This document shows, one piece after another, positions 56,220-64,000 of a DNA stretch of 64,000 bases. Below the pieces are notes generated by a model. It saw only the letters and a program-made list of their open reading frames with translations. It did not search any database and was not told the origin of the DNA. This DNA is from Rhodopseudomonas palustris (lineage in GTDB: Bacteria > Pseudomonadota > Alphaproteobacteria > Rhizobiales > Xanthobacteraceae), in contig NZ_QKQS01000023.1 of NCBI RefSeq assembly GCF_003226555.1, positions 377,263-441,262 of the forward strand, given 5' to 3'. A program made the position numbers and the translations under genes. Position 1 is the first letter of the stretch. Each line of letters opens with the position of its first letter.

Positions 56220-56458
56220 ACTAATCATCCCGTTGCGCTCGTCGTCCCGTCACGCGGACAGCTTAGCACCGCTTAGTCCGTTCGACGAAATTTGTGCAGC
56301 TGCGCAGCGCGCCTGCGCCGCTACGTCGCCGCGCAATTCAATTGAACGATGGCGCTTCTCGTGACAGCGTAAGCAGGATCGCACCGCAAACAACAAATAC
56401 GGGCGATCGACCTTTAGCCCGCACCGCAGAGTGCGGCTTTCAACGAGAGGAAACGCAT

Positions 56459-57679
56459 TTGTCCATTCGCACCTCGCTTCTCCTGGCCAGCGCCGTCGCG
56501 CTCGCTGCGGCTCAGCCTGCTTTCGCTCAAAAAAAATACGGCCCCGGCGTCACCGACACCGAAATCAAGATCGGCCAGACCATGCCGTACAGCGGCCCGG
56601 CCTCGGCCTACGGCGTCCAGGGCCACGTCGAAGACGCGTACTACACGATGATCAACGCCAAAGGCGGCGTCAACGGCCGCAAGATCAAGTTGATCAGCCT
56701 CGACGACGCCTATTCGCCGCCGAAGACGGTGGAGCAGACCCGGCGACTGGTGGAGCAGGACGAGGTGTTGGCGATTATCGGCACCATCGGAACCCCGACC
56801 AATTCGGCGATCCAGAAATATCTCAACGCCAAGAAGGTACCGCAGATCTTCATCTCGACCGGCGCGGCGAAGTGGGACGATCCGAAGAACTTCCCGTGGA
56901 CCACACAGCTCTACCCGCCCTACCAGATGGAAGGCATGATCTTCGCGAAGTACCTGCTGAAGAACAAGCCCGACGCCAAGCTCGGCGTGTTCTCGCAGAA
57001 CGATGACGCCGGCAAGGATTACGTCAAGGGTCTGAAGGACGGGCTCGGCGACAAGGCCAAGACGATGATCGTCAAGGAAGTGACCTACGAGGTCACCGAT
57101 CCGACCGTCGACTCCCAGATCGTCGCACTGAAGGCCTCCGGGGCCGACACGCTGTTCACGATGGCGACGCCGAAATTCGGCGCACAGGCGATCCGCAAGG
57201 TGCACGAATTGAACTGGAAGCCGCTGAACTTCGTCGTCAGCGTGTCGAGCTCGATCAAGGGCGTCCTCGAACCCGCCGGCAAGGAAGCCTCGACCGGCCT
57301 GTTGACTGCGCTGGCGGCGAAGACGCCGACCGATCCGCGCTTCGAGAACGACGCCGACGTCAAGGAGTTCAAGGAATTCCTGACCAAGTGGTACCCGAAA
57401 GGCGATATCGCCGACGGCTCCACCGTCACCGGCTACATCTCGGCCTATATGACGGTGAAAGTGCTGGAAGCCTGCGGCGACAATCTCACCCGCGATAACC
57501 TGCTGAAGCAGGCCACCAACATCCAGCCGACCGCAGCGCCGCTGCTGCTGCCGGGCATCAAGATCTCGACCCGCCCGGACCGCTACGCGCCCTACACCCA
57601 GATGCAGATCGCCAAGTTCGACGGATCGAGCTGGGTGCCGGAAGGCGAAGTGTTCAACACCGATGCCGCAAGCCGGTAA
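56459..57679 (+). CDS. ABC transporter substrate-binding protein, branched-chain amino acid type
   Basis: This is a 406-residue periplasmic binding protein of the LivK/Peripla_BP_6 type. The signal peptide ends AAAQPAFAQ. The mature start YGPGVTDTEIKIGQTMPYSGP is characteristic, as are INAKGGVNGRKIKLISLDD and TNSAIQKYLNAKKVPQIFIS. In Rhodopseudomonas such proteins often bind aromatic or other organic acids, so a branched-chain amino acid ligand is not certain. I chose TTG 56459 because GAGAGG precedes it by 8 bases. No permease or ATPase gene is beside it, so it is an orphan receptor. Confidence 0.9.
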   Translation: MSIRTSLLLASAVALAAAQPAFAQKKYGPGVTDTEIKIGQTMPYSGPASAYGVQGHVEDAYYTMINAKGGVNGRKIKLISLDDAYSPPKTVEQTRRLVEQDEVLAIIGTIGTPTNSAIQKYLNAKKVPQIFISTGAAKWDDPKNFPWTTQLYPPYQMEGMIFAKYLLKNKPDAKLGVFSQNDDAGKDYVKGLKDGLGDKAKTMIVKEVTYEVTDPTVDSQIVALKASGADTLFTMATPKFGAQAIRKVHELNWKPLNFVVSVSSSIKGVLEPAGKEASTGLLTALAAKTPTDPRFENDADVKEFKEFLTKWYPKGDIADGSTVTGYISAYMTVKVLEACGDNLTRDNLLKQATNIQPTAAPLLLPGIKISTRPDRYAPYTQMQIAKFDGSSWVPEGEVFNTDAASR

Positions 57680-57707
57680 ACCTCTGTGAGACCACTCCGC
57701 TAAACTT

Positions 57708-57741
57708 CCGTCATGCCCGGCCTTGCCGCCGGGCATGACGG
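57708..57741. terminator. Long perfect hairpin between convergent genes
   Basis: CCGTCATGCCCGGC and GCCGGGCATGACGG form a perfect 14-bp stem around CTTGCC. It lies 28 bp after the binding-protein stop and 52 bp from the stop of the convergent MFS gene. There is no U-tract; it may be a dispersed palindrome used as a terminator. Confidence 0.65.
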
Positions 57742-57793
57742 ATCGAGACGAAAGCGTCTTGTTTCATTTGGGGCCGCATGTCCGGTCAGGCTC

Positions 57794-59071
57794 TCAGGCC
57801 GGCTTGAGATGCGCCGGCGCCGTACTTTGCAACAGCCTTGCCGGTTCGGTGTTCGGCCATAGCAGCAACAAGCCGGCGACACCGGAAGCAATCATCACCG
57901 CGCCGTTGATGGCGTAGCCGGTCAGGTAGCCGTGGAGGGGCGAGGCCGCGTGCTGCAGCACGTTGCCCATCACCCAGGGCGCGACGATCCCGGCGAGGGT
58001 GTACAGCGCGCCGTAGATCGCGATCGCGGCGCCGCGCTGCGACACCGGCGCGAACTCGGCGATCATCGGCGGGCACACCACGTAGATCGAGCCGCACAGG
58101 CCGGAGCCGACCACGAGCGCGACGATCCGCAGCGTGGCGTTGTCGATATAAGGCAGCGTCAGGATGATCGCGCCGCCGACGAGTAGCGGCGCTGCGCCCA
58201 GCACGCCGCGCGCCATCCGGCTGGACACGCCGCGTTGGATCAGCCGCTGCGACAGCCAGCCGGTGAGCAGCACGACGGTGGCGCCGAACACCCAGGGCGT
58301 GATCGAGATCAGCCCGGCCTGATGCTGGCCGAAGCCCAATCCCTGAACGATGAAGGTGGTGAACCAGGTCAGTCCGAGCGACAGCGCCCAATACGCCCCG
58401 AAGGTCGCCAGCACGCAGCCGATGAAGGTGCGCGAAGTCAGCAGCCGCGCGTAGGGGATCCGCACCTCCGCGGCCGCGACCGCCGGGCTTGGGACCAGCG
58501 GCCCCTCTTTGCCGAGCGCGAGCCACGCCGCCGCCCACATCAGCCCGACGATGCCGAGCGCCGCGAACGCGTAGTGCCAGGAGTGATTGACGATGATCCA
58601 GTTCAGCGCCGGCACTGCCAGGATCACGCCGAAGGCCGAGCCCTGCGACAGGATCGCGGTCGGCAGCGTGCGCTGGTGATCGGGAAACCATTTATAGATC
58701 GCATGCGCCGCGACCGAGAACGCCGGCCCTTCGCCGGCCCCGAGGATGATCCGGCAGATCACGAAGGTGGCGAAGGAGACTTCGCCGACGATCGGGAATT
58801 GCGCCACCGCCCAGATCAATGCCAGCGCCAGCAGCACCCATCGGGTCTCGACGCGATTGACGATGAAGCCGACCACGATCGCCGAGATCGAAAACAGGAA
58901 GAAGAACGACGAGCCGAGCAGACCGAATTGTTCGGGCGAGAGCTTCAGCTCCTGCATGATCGGCACGCCGGCCAGCCCGACGACGATCTTGTCGGCGAAG
59001 TTCACGACCATGAACAGAAACAGGAGAAGAGTAATTCTCCAAGCGCCTTTCGGCGTCGATTGCGCGGTCAC
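57794..59071 (-). CDS. MFS transporter, ACS (organic anion) type
   Basis: The 425-residue protein has 12 helices. Early blocks LLFLFMVVNFADKIVVGLAG and LKLSPEQFGLLGSSFFFLFS match the anion:cation symporter family (hexuronate, phthalate, galactarate). RIILGAGEGPAFSVAAHAIYKWFP is the family's helix 4-5 motif. Its ligand is probably an organic acid, as yet unknown. I chose GTG 59071 because GGAGG lies 5 bases upstream. It is divergent from the ABC-lipocalin cassette. Confidence 0.88.
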   Translation of the reverse strand: MTAQSTPKGAWRITLLLFLFMVVNFADKIVVGLAGVPIMQELKLSPEQFGLLGSSFFFLFSISAIVVGFIVNRVETRWVLLALALIWAVAQFPIVGEVSFATFVICRIILGAGEGPAFSVAAHAIYKWFPDHQRTLPTAILSQGSAFGVILAVPALNWIIVNHSWHYAFAALGIVGLMWAAAWLALGKEGPLVPSPAVAAAEVRIPYARLLTSRTFIGCVLATFGAYWALSLGLTWFTTFIVQGLGFGQHQAGLISITPWVFGATVVLLTGWLSQRLIQRGVSSRMARGVLGAAPLLVGGAIILTLPYIDNATLRIVALVVGSGLCGSIYVVCPPMIAEFAPVSQRGAAIAIYGALYTLAGIVAPWVMGNVLQHAASPLHGYLTGYAINGAVMIASGVAGLLLLWPNTEPARLLQSTAPAHLKPA

Positions 59072-59324
59072 GACAACCTCCCCGGATATACTCGTTCGAC
59101 GGCCCTTATTGCGAGCCTGTTGCAATGCTGCAGCGGTTCCCGTCCGAATGCAATCGCGGATGTTGCCAGCCGCGATCAAAAGATCCGTTATTTATGCGGT
59201 GAATACGCGTTATCTTGAGCAGCCCAGCGACAGCCACCATATCGGCTCGACACGGCTGTAACGGTTTGGAAGACGACATGACCGGCACGATCTCACGCAA
59301 TCCACGCGCGCCACTCGCGGTGCT

Positions 59325-59993
59325 GTGTCGACGTCACCGATGCTGATCGTCTCCAGCCTCACCAAATCCTACACCTCAGGCCAGGACCGCGTTGCGGTGC
59401 TGCGCGGCGTCGATCTTGCGGTGCAGCCCGGCGAGAGCGTGGCGCTGACTGGCGAATCCGGCAGCGGCAAATCCACCTTGCTGCATCTGATCGCCGGCCT
59501 CGATCAGCCCGACGGCGGCGCGATCAGCTTCGGCGAGGAGACGATCTCGACCATGCCGGATGCCGCGCGCGCCGCATTCCGCCGCGAGCGGCTCGGACTG
59601 GTGTTTCAGCAGTTCAACCTGATCCCCAGCCTGACCGTGGCCGACAACCTCGCCTTCCAGTCCCGCCTCGCCGGCCGTCAGGATGAGGCGTGGCGTAGCG
59701 AGCTGATCGAACGGCTCGGGCTCGGCGCCTTGCTGAAGCGCTATCCCGAGCAGCTCTCTGGCGGCCAGCAGCAGCGCGTCGCGATCGGCCGCGCGCTGGC
59801 GATCAAGCCGTTGCTCCTGCTCGCCGACGAGCCGACCGGCAATCTCGACGAGGCCACCGCCGACGACGTGCTGTCGCTCGCCACCGATCTAGTGCGCCGC
59901 ACCGGCTGCGGCTTTCTGATGGTGACGCACAGCGAGCGGCTCGCCGGCATGCTCGACCGCCGGGTGCATCTGCACGCGGGGCTGATCCATTGA
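59325..59993 (+). CDS. ABC transporter ATP-binding protein, LolD/MacB type
   Basis: The 222-residue ATPase has Walker A TGESGSGKST (about 42), the Q-loop LVFQQFNLIPSLT, signature QLSGGQQQRVAIGRALA (about 143) and Walker B LLLADEPTGNLDEAT. The sequence belongs to the LolD/MacB/FtsE class that energises mechanotransmission-type permeases rather than ordinary importers. GTG 59325 is used; ATG 59340 is a possible alternative. The stop overlaps the permease start by 4 bp. Confidence 0.93.
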   Translation: MSTSPMLIVSSLTKSYTSGQDRVAVLRGVDLAVQPGESVALTGESGSGKSTLLHLIAGLDQPDGGAISFGEETISTMPDAARAAFRRERLGLVFQQFNLIPSLTVADNLAFQSRLAGRQDEAWRSELIERLGLGALLKRYPEQLSGGQQQRVAIGRALAIKPLLLLADEPTGNLDEATADDVLSLATDLVRRTGCGFLMVTHSERLAGMLDRRVHLHAGLIH

Positions 59994-62455
59994 GGCGCGC
60001 GCTGTGGATCCTCGCCGTGCTGCTCAGCCACTGGCGACGGCATCCGATGCAACTCGCGACGCTGGCGATCGGCCTGATCTCCGCGACCGCATTGTGGAGC
60101 GGCGTGCAGGCGCTGAATGCGCAGGCCCGCACCAGTTACGACCGCGCCGCTGCGGCGCTCGGCGGCAATCGCACCGCGACGCTGGTGGCGCGCGACGGCG
60201 GCAGCTTCTCCCAGCAGCTCTATGTCGATCTGCGCCGTGCCGGCTGGCCGGTGTCGCCGGCGGTCGAGGGCGCGATCCGGATCGGTGGCCGGTCGCTGCG
60301 GCTGCTCGGCGTCGAACCGCTGTCGCTGCCGATCGAAGCCCGGACCGCGCCGGCGCTCGGCACCGGCGATCTGCAGGGCTTCATCCTGCCGCCGGGCCAG
60401 ACGCTGATCGCGCCCGAGACGCTGCGCGAAGTCGGCCTGACCGAAGGCGCGACGCCGGAGCTACCGAACGGCCAGCATCTGCCGCCGCTGAAGCCGCAAG
60501 CCGAAATCGCGCCCGGCGTCCTGGTGGTCGATATCGGCCGCGCACAGAAGCTGCTCGACATGCCGGACCGGCTGTCGCGGCTGCTGCTCGGCAGCACTCA
60601 GACCGGCGCACGCCCACCGCTGCGTGAGATCGTCGGCGACAAGCTGCAGCTCGACCAGCCGGATGCGGCCACCGAACTCGAGCGCCTCACCGACAGCTTC
60701 CATCTCAACCTCACGGCGTTCGGGCTGCTGTCGTTTCTGGTCGGGCTATTCATCGTCAATTCGGCGATCGGACTGGCGTTCGAGCAGCGCCGGCCGATGC
60801 TGCGCACCCTGCGGGCCTGCGGCACCTCGGCGCGTCAGCTCAACGCCGTGATGGTGATCGAGTTGTGCCTCATCGCCCTGCTCGCCGGCCTGATCGGCCT
60901 CGTCTGCGGCTATCTGATCGCCGCAACGCTGCTGCCCGACGTCGCCGCCACTTTGCGCGGCCTGTACGGCGCGCAGATTCCCGGCGAGCTGTCGCTGCGG
61001 CCAGAATGGTGGGTCGCCGGCATCGCCATCAGCATTCTCGGCACCCTCGCCGCGGCCTCCGCTGCGTTGATCAAGGCGGCGCGACTGCCGGTGCTTGTCG
61101 CCGCGCAGCCCTATGCGTGGCAGCAAGCACAGCATCGCTGGTTGATCGTGCAGGGCGCAGCCGCGCTCGCGGTGTTCGCCGCCGGCTTCGGATTTTTTTG
61201 GTTCGGCGACTCGTTGTTGTCGGGCTTCGCCGTACTCGCCGCGATCCTGCTCGGTGCCGCGCTCGGCCTGCCGGCAATCCTCGGGCTGGTGCTGGCGCTC
61301 GGCGAGAAGCTGGCGCGCGGACCGCTGACGACCTGGTTCTGGGCCGACAGCCGGCTGCAGCTGTCGGGATTATCCCTGGCGCTGATGGCGCTGCTGCTGG
61401 CGCTCGGCGTCAATGTCGGCGTCGGCACCATGGTCGAGAGCTTCAGCCGCACCTTCCAGCGCTGGCTCGACGGCCGGCTCGCCGCGGAGGTCTATCTCAA
61501 TGCAGCGACCGACCAGCAGGCGACCGAGATCAAGGCCTGGCTGAAGGAGCGCCCCGAAGTCCGATCGCTGCTGCCCGGCGCGCACGCCGAAGTGAAGCTG
61601 CAGGGCCAGCCGGTGGAGCTGATCGGCTTCGCCGATGATGCGACCTATCGGGATCACTGGCCGTTGCTCGCGCACACCAAAGACGTCTGGGACCGCGTCG
61701 CACGCGGCGACGCGGCGCTGGTCAGCGAGCAGCTGTGGCGCCGGCTCGGCGTCAAGCTCGGCGACCGCATCGTGGTGCCGAGCGACCGCGGCCCATGGCC
61801 GGTCGAAGTGGTGGCGATCTACGCCGACTATGGCAATCCGCGCGGCCAGCTCGGCGTCGCGTTCGATGCGCTGGTGCAGCATTTCCCGGATGTGGCCAAG
61901 ACCAGGTTCGGGCTTCGGGTCGACCCTGCCCGCGTGCCGGCGCTGATCGCCGATCTGCGCAACAGCTTCACGCTCGGGGAGCGGAGCCTGGCCGATCAGG
62001 CGACGCTGAAAGCGATCTCCAAGCAGATCTTCAGCCGCACTTTCGCGGTCACCACCGCGCTCAACGCCTTCACGCTCGGCATCGCCGGGGTCGCACTGCT
62101 GACCAGCCTGTTGACGCTGGGCGCATCGCGGCTGCCGCAGGTCGCGCCGCTATGGGCGATCGGCATCACCCGTCGAAGGCTGGCGCTGGTCGAGCTGTTG
62201 AAGACGCTGGCGATGGCGGCGATCACCGCGCTGGTGGCGCTGCCGCTCGGCCTATTGGTGGCGTGGTGCCTGATCGCGGTGGTGAACGTGAAGGCGTTCG
62301 GCTGGCGGCTGCCATTCGAAGTGTTTCCGTTCGAGCTGGCGAAGCTGGTCGGCGTCGCTCTGCTCGCGACGCTGCTGGCAGCGGCGCTGCCGATCCTGAA
62401 GCTGATGCGGATGCAGCCGGCGCGGCTCGTGAAGGTGTTTGCCGATGAACGCTAG
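59990..62455 (+). CDS. ABC transporter permease with two FtsX-type domains
   Basis: The 821-residue membrane protein starts at TTG 59990, overlapping the ATPase stop. A first helix (about 18-38) precedes a periplasmic MacB-like region, then helices near 240-265, 285-325 and 345-370 (first FtsX domain). Two or three helices follow near 385-450, a second soluble region spans about 480-680, and last helices lie near 685-815 (second FtsX domain). The duplicated layout matches large DUF214/FtsX permeases such as AttF/AttG-like or YbbP-like proteins. It probably works with the next gene product, an exported AttH-like protein. Confidence 0.9.
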   Translation: MRRALWILAVLLSHWRRHPMQLATLAIGLISATALWSGVQALNAQARTSYDRAAAALGGNRTATLVARDGGSFSQQLYVDLRRAGWPVSPAVEGAIRIGGRSLRLLGVEPLSLPIEARTAPALGTGDLQGFILPPGQTLIAPETLREVGLTEGATPELPNGQHLPPLKPQAEIAPGVLVVDIGRAQKLLDMPDRLSRLLLGSTQTGARPPLREIVGDKLQLDQPDAATELERLTDSFHLNLTAFGLLSFLVGLFIVNSAIGLAFEQRRPMLRTLRACGTSARQLNAVMVIELCLIALLAGLIGLVCGYLIAATLLPDVAATLRGLYGAQIPGELSLRPEWWVAGIAISILGTLAAASAALIKAARLPVLVAAQPYAWQQAQHRWLIVQGAAALAVFAAGFGFFWFGDSLLSGFAVLAAILLGAALGLPAILGLVLALGEKLARGPLTTWFWADSRLQLSGLSLALMALLLALGVNVGVGTMVESFSRTFQRWLDGRLAAEVYLNAATDQQATEIKAWLKERPEVRSLLPGAHAEVKLQGQPVELIGFADDATYRDHWPLLAHTKDVWDRVARGDAALVSEQLWRRLGVKLGDRIVVPSDRGPWPVEVVAIYADYGNPRGQLGVAFDALVQHFPDVAKTRFGLRVDPARVPALIADLRNSFTLGERSLADQATLKAISKQIFSRTFAVTTALNAFTLGIAGVALLTSLLTLGASRLPQVAPLWAIGITRRRLALVELLKTLAMAAITALVALPLGLLVAWCLIAVVNVKAFGWRLPFEVFPFELAKLVGVALLATLLAAALPILKLMRMQPARLVKVFADER

Positions 62456-63533
62456 AGCTCGGATCAGCCGCCGCGCCTTCGCCGGCGGCCTGCTCGCCGC
62501 AGCCCTCGCGTCGCCCCGGGCCTCGGCGCAGGGCTTTGCCGGGCTCGGCAGCGAAGCCGGTGGATTCGCCCCCGTGGTGCCCGGCCGCAAGCTGACATTT
62601 CCAGACGATCATGGTCCGCATCCGGATTTCCGGATCGAGTGGTGGTACCTCACCGCGAACCTGAAGGACGCGGCCGGCAACGCCTATGGGGCGCAGTGGA
62701 CGCTGTTCCGCCAGGCGATGACACCGGCCCCGCAACGCAGCGGCTGGGCCAATCAGCAGATCTGGATGGCGCATGCCGCCGTCACCAGCGCCGACACCCA
62801 CCGGTTTGCCGAGAAGTTTTCGCGCGGCGGCGTCGGCGTTGCCGGGGTCGAGGCCACGCCGTTCAAGGCCGTCATCGACGACTGGGCGATGCAGGGCGAT
62901 TCATCGCTGGTGGCCGCGACGCTGTCGCCGCTGGAGGTGACTGCGCGCGCGGCGGATTTCAGTTACGCGCTGCGGCTGAGCGCCGACCGGCCGCTGGTGC
63001 TGCAAGGCGACAACGGCTACTCGCGCAAATCCGAACGTGGCCAGGCATCCTATTATTACAGCCAACCGTATTTTGCCGCGGCCGGCACGCTGACGCTCGA
63101 CGGCCGCTCGATCCCGGTCGAAGGATCGGCCTGGATGGACCGGGAATGGTCGAGCCAGCCACTCGCCTCCGACCAGACCGGCTGGGACTGGTTCTCGCTG
63201 CATCTGTCATCGGGCGACAAGGTGATGCTGTTTCGGCTCCGGCAGCGCGACGGCAGCAATTACTTCGCCGGCAATTGGATCGGCACCGACGGCCGCTCCG
63301 TGCCGCTGTCGCCGAATCAGATCCGGCTCGAACCGCTCGGCGTCACGACGATCGGATCACGCCAGTTGCCGACGCGTTGGCGGGTGGCGGTCGTCGGGCA
63401 TGATCTTGCGATCGAAACTGCACCGCTCAATCCGAAAAGCTGGATGGGGACCAGCTTCCCGTATTGGGAAGGGCCGATCGCGTTCAAAGGTAACCAGAGC
63501 GGTATCGGGTATCTTGAGATGACCGGATATTGA
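62445..63533 (+). CDS. AttH/CrtC-like lipocalin-fold protein with Tat signal
   Basis: The 362-residue protein has a twin-arginine signal (ISRRAFAGGLLAAALASP) and a body matching the CrtC/AttH family: LTFPDDHGPHPDFRIEWWYLTANL (about 46-70), WTLFRQAM, WMAHAAVTSADTHRF, SYYYSQPY, GSAWMDREWSSQPL and WDWFSLHLSSGDKVMLFRLR. CrtC is carotenoid 1,2-hydratase, but this paralogue lies with an ABC transporter instead of crt genes, so the AttH-type is preferred. ATG 62445 overlaps the permease end by 11 bp, showing an operon. Its ligand is unknown, probably hydrophobic. Confidence 0.88.
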   Translation: MNARARISRRAFAGGLLAAALASPRASAQGFAGLGSEAGGFAPVVPGRKLTFPDDHGPHPDFRIEWWYLTANLKDAAGNAYGAQWTLFRQAMTPAPQRSGWANQQIWMAHAAVTSADTHRFAEKFSRGGVGVAGVEATPFKAVIDDWAMQGDSSLVAATLSPLEVTARAADFSYALRLSADRPLVLQGDNGYSRKSERGQASYYYSQPYFAAAGTLTLDGRSIPVEGSAWMDREWSSQPLASDQTGWDWFSLHLSSGDKVMLFRLRQRDGSNYFAGNWIGTDGRSVPLSPNQIRLEPLGVTTIGSRQLPTRWRVAVVGHDLAIETAPLNPKSWMGTSFPYWEGPIAFKGNQSGIGYLEMTGY

Positions 63534-63599
63534 GTTCAAGCTGCACGCAACCGGCGGCCATCAGCCGGGCAAGAACGAACCTAGCCTGGGAGCCCTTGG

Positions 63600-63992
63600 A
63601 TGTTTCACTACACCACGATCGTCACCCTTCTGGCGTTGATGTTCTATTTCTACACCTCGGTGCAGGTCGCGCGGGCGCGGATGCTGTACGGCGTCAAAGC
63701 ACCGGCGATCTCCGGCCATCCCGAATTCGAGCGGGTATTCCGCATCCAGGCCAATACGCTGGAATGGATGCCGATCTTCCTGCCGTCGCTGTGGCTGTTC
63801 GCCTATTATCTCAGTGACGTCTTCGCGGCCGGCGCAGGCGCGGTGTGGATCATCGGACGGATCCTCTACATGCTGGGTTACGCCGAAGCCCCCGAAAAGC
63901 GCGGCCTCGGCTTTGCGGTGCAGATGGTGGCGAGCGCTTTCCTGTGGGGCGGCTCGGTGTACGGCGTGGTGCACCAGATGGTGGGAGCGTAA
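63600..63992 (+). CDS. MAPEG family membrane protein
   Basis: The 130-residue protein has four membrane helices (about 4-24, 53-72, 75-95, 108-126) and MAPEG-type blocks ARARMLYGVKAP, FERVFRIQANTLEWMPIFLPSLW and GRILYMLGYAEAPEKRGLGF. MAPEG proteins include glutathione transferases and eicosanoid enzymes; bacterial members are mostly uncharacterised. GGGAG lies upstream of ATG 63600. It is 66 bp downstream of the lipocalin gene and may be part of the same transcript. Confidence 0.9.
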   Translation: MFHYTTIVTLLALMFYFYTSVQVARARMLYGVKAPAISGHPEFERVFRIQANTLEWMPIFLPSLWLFAYYLSDVFAAGAGAVWIIGRILYMLGYAEAPEKRGLGFAVQMVASAFLWGGSVYGVVHQMVGA

Positions 63993-64000
63993 CCCAAGCA

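Noticed and set aside
62445-63533. Carotenoid 1,2-hydratase (CrtC) for photosynthetic carotenoid synthesis
   Set aside because: The family match is real, but the gene overlaps an ABC permease gene, carries a Tat signal and has no crt or bch neighbour, so an AttH-type role is likelier.

Overview
The window is about 64 kb of GC-rich, gene-dense alphaproteobacterial chromosome. Gene content, gene order and two families of dispersed palindromes fit a Bradyrhizobiaceae/Nitrobacteraceae genome, most likely the Rhodopseudomonas palustris group. This assignment is inference; no database was searched. I saw no rRNA, tRNA, CRISPR array, transposase, prophage or plasmid gene. About 49 protein genes are supported, most of them housekeeping or metabolic.

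Region 1 (1-3.2 kb) is molybdate handling: modE and modA on the minus strand, a divergent molbindin gene (mop), and a DUF2478 gene behind a near-perfect ModE operator. Region 2 (3.2-11 kb) is the most striking part. A 1662-residue 2-oxoacid:ferredoxin oxidoreductase with an extra C-terminal ferredoxin is translationally coupled to a 944-residue protein that joins an NfnB/GltD-like half to an NfnA-like half. The operon lies behind an FNR/FixK-type palindrome. Together the two proteins look like a complete soluble route from 2-oxoacid through ferredoxin to NAD(P)H for anaerobic growth.

Region 3 (11-24.8 kb) holds polA, pyrE, a DUF2865 gene, an unknown gene with an SOS box, glgP, a thioesterase, an arginase-family gene, an ABC-F ATPase and a DUF2125 gene. 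In polA the 3'-5' exonuclease residues are replaced and a palindromic repeat is carried in frame. Region 4 (25-33 kb) holds chaC, then plsC-ydcF-ftsX-ftsE on the minus strand, divergent from an MJ0042 zinc-ribbon gene and cpdR, then a large TIGR02302-type membrane protein. Region 5 (33-44 kb) holds a cytochrome b561, the lysA-lptM-argH cluster divergent from tlpA, a YjfB-like small protein, an NAD(P)H oxidoreductase with a divergent LysR regulator, and the set hbd, etfA, etfB, cobalamin adenosyltransferase and twin-helix membrane protein.

Region 6 (44-51.6 kb) holds a BrkB-family membrane protein convergent with a soluble hybrid histidine kinase, glutamyl-Q tRNA synthetase, an AlkA-type glycosylase, two MFS transporters and a DUF938 methyltransferase. 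Region 7 (51.7-59.1 kb) has a cobalamin riboswitch controlling a TonB-dependent receptor, two small unknown proteins, an orphan ATP-grasp ligase, a branched-chain-type binding protein and another MFS transporter. Region 8 (59.3-64 kb) is a three-gene cassette of ABC ATPase, FtsX-type permease and Tat-exported AttH/CrtC-like protein, followed by a MAPEG protein.

Palindromic elements occupy many intergenic gaps. One family is built on CGTCATTCCGG...CCGGAATGACG, a second on CTCTCCCGC..GCGGGAGAG.
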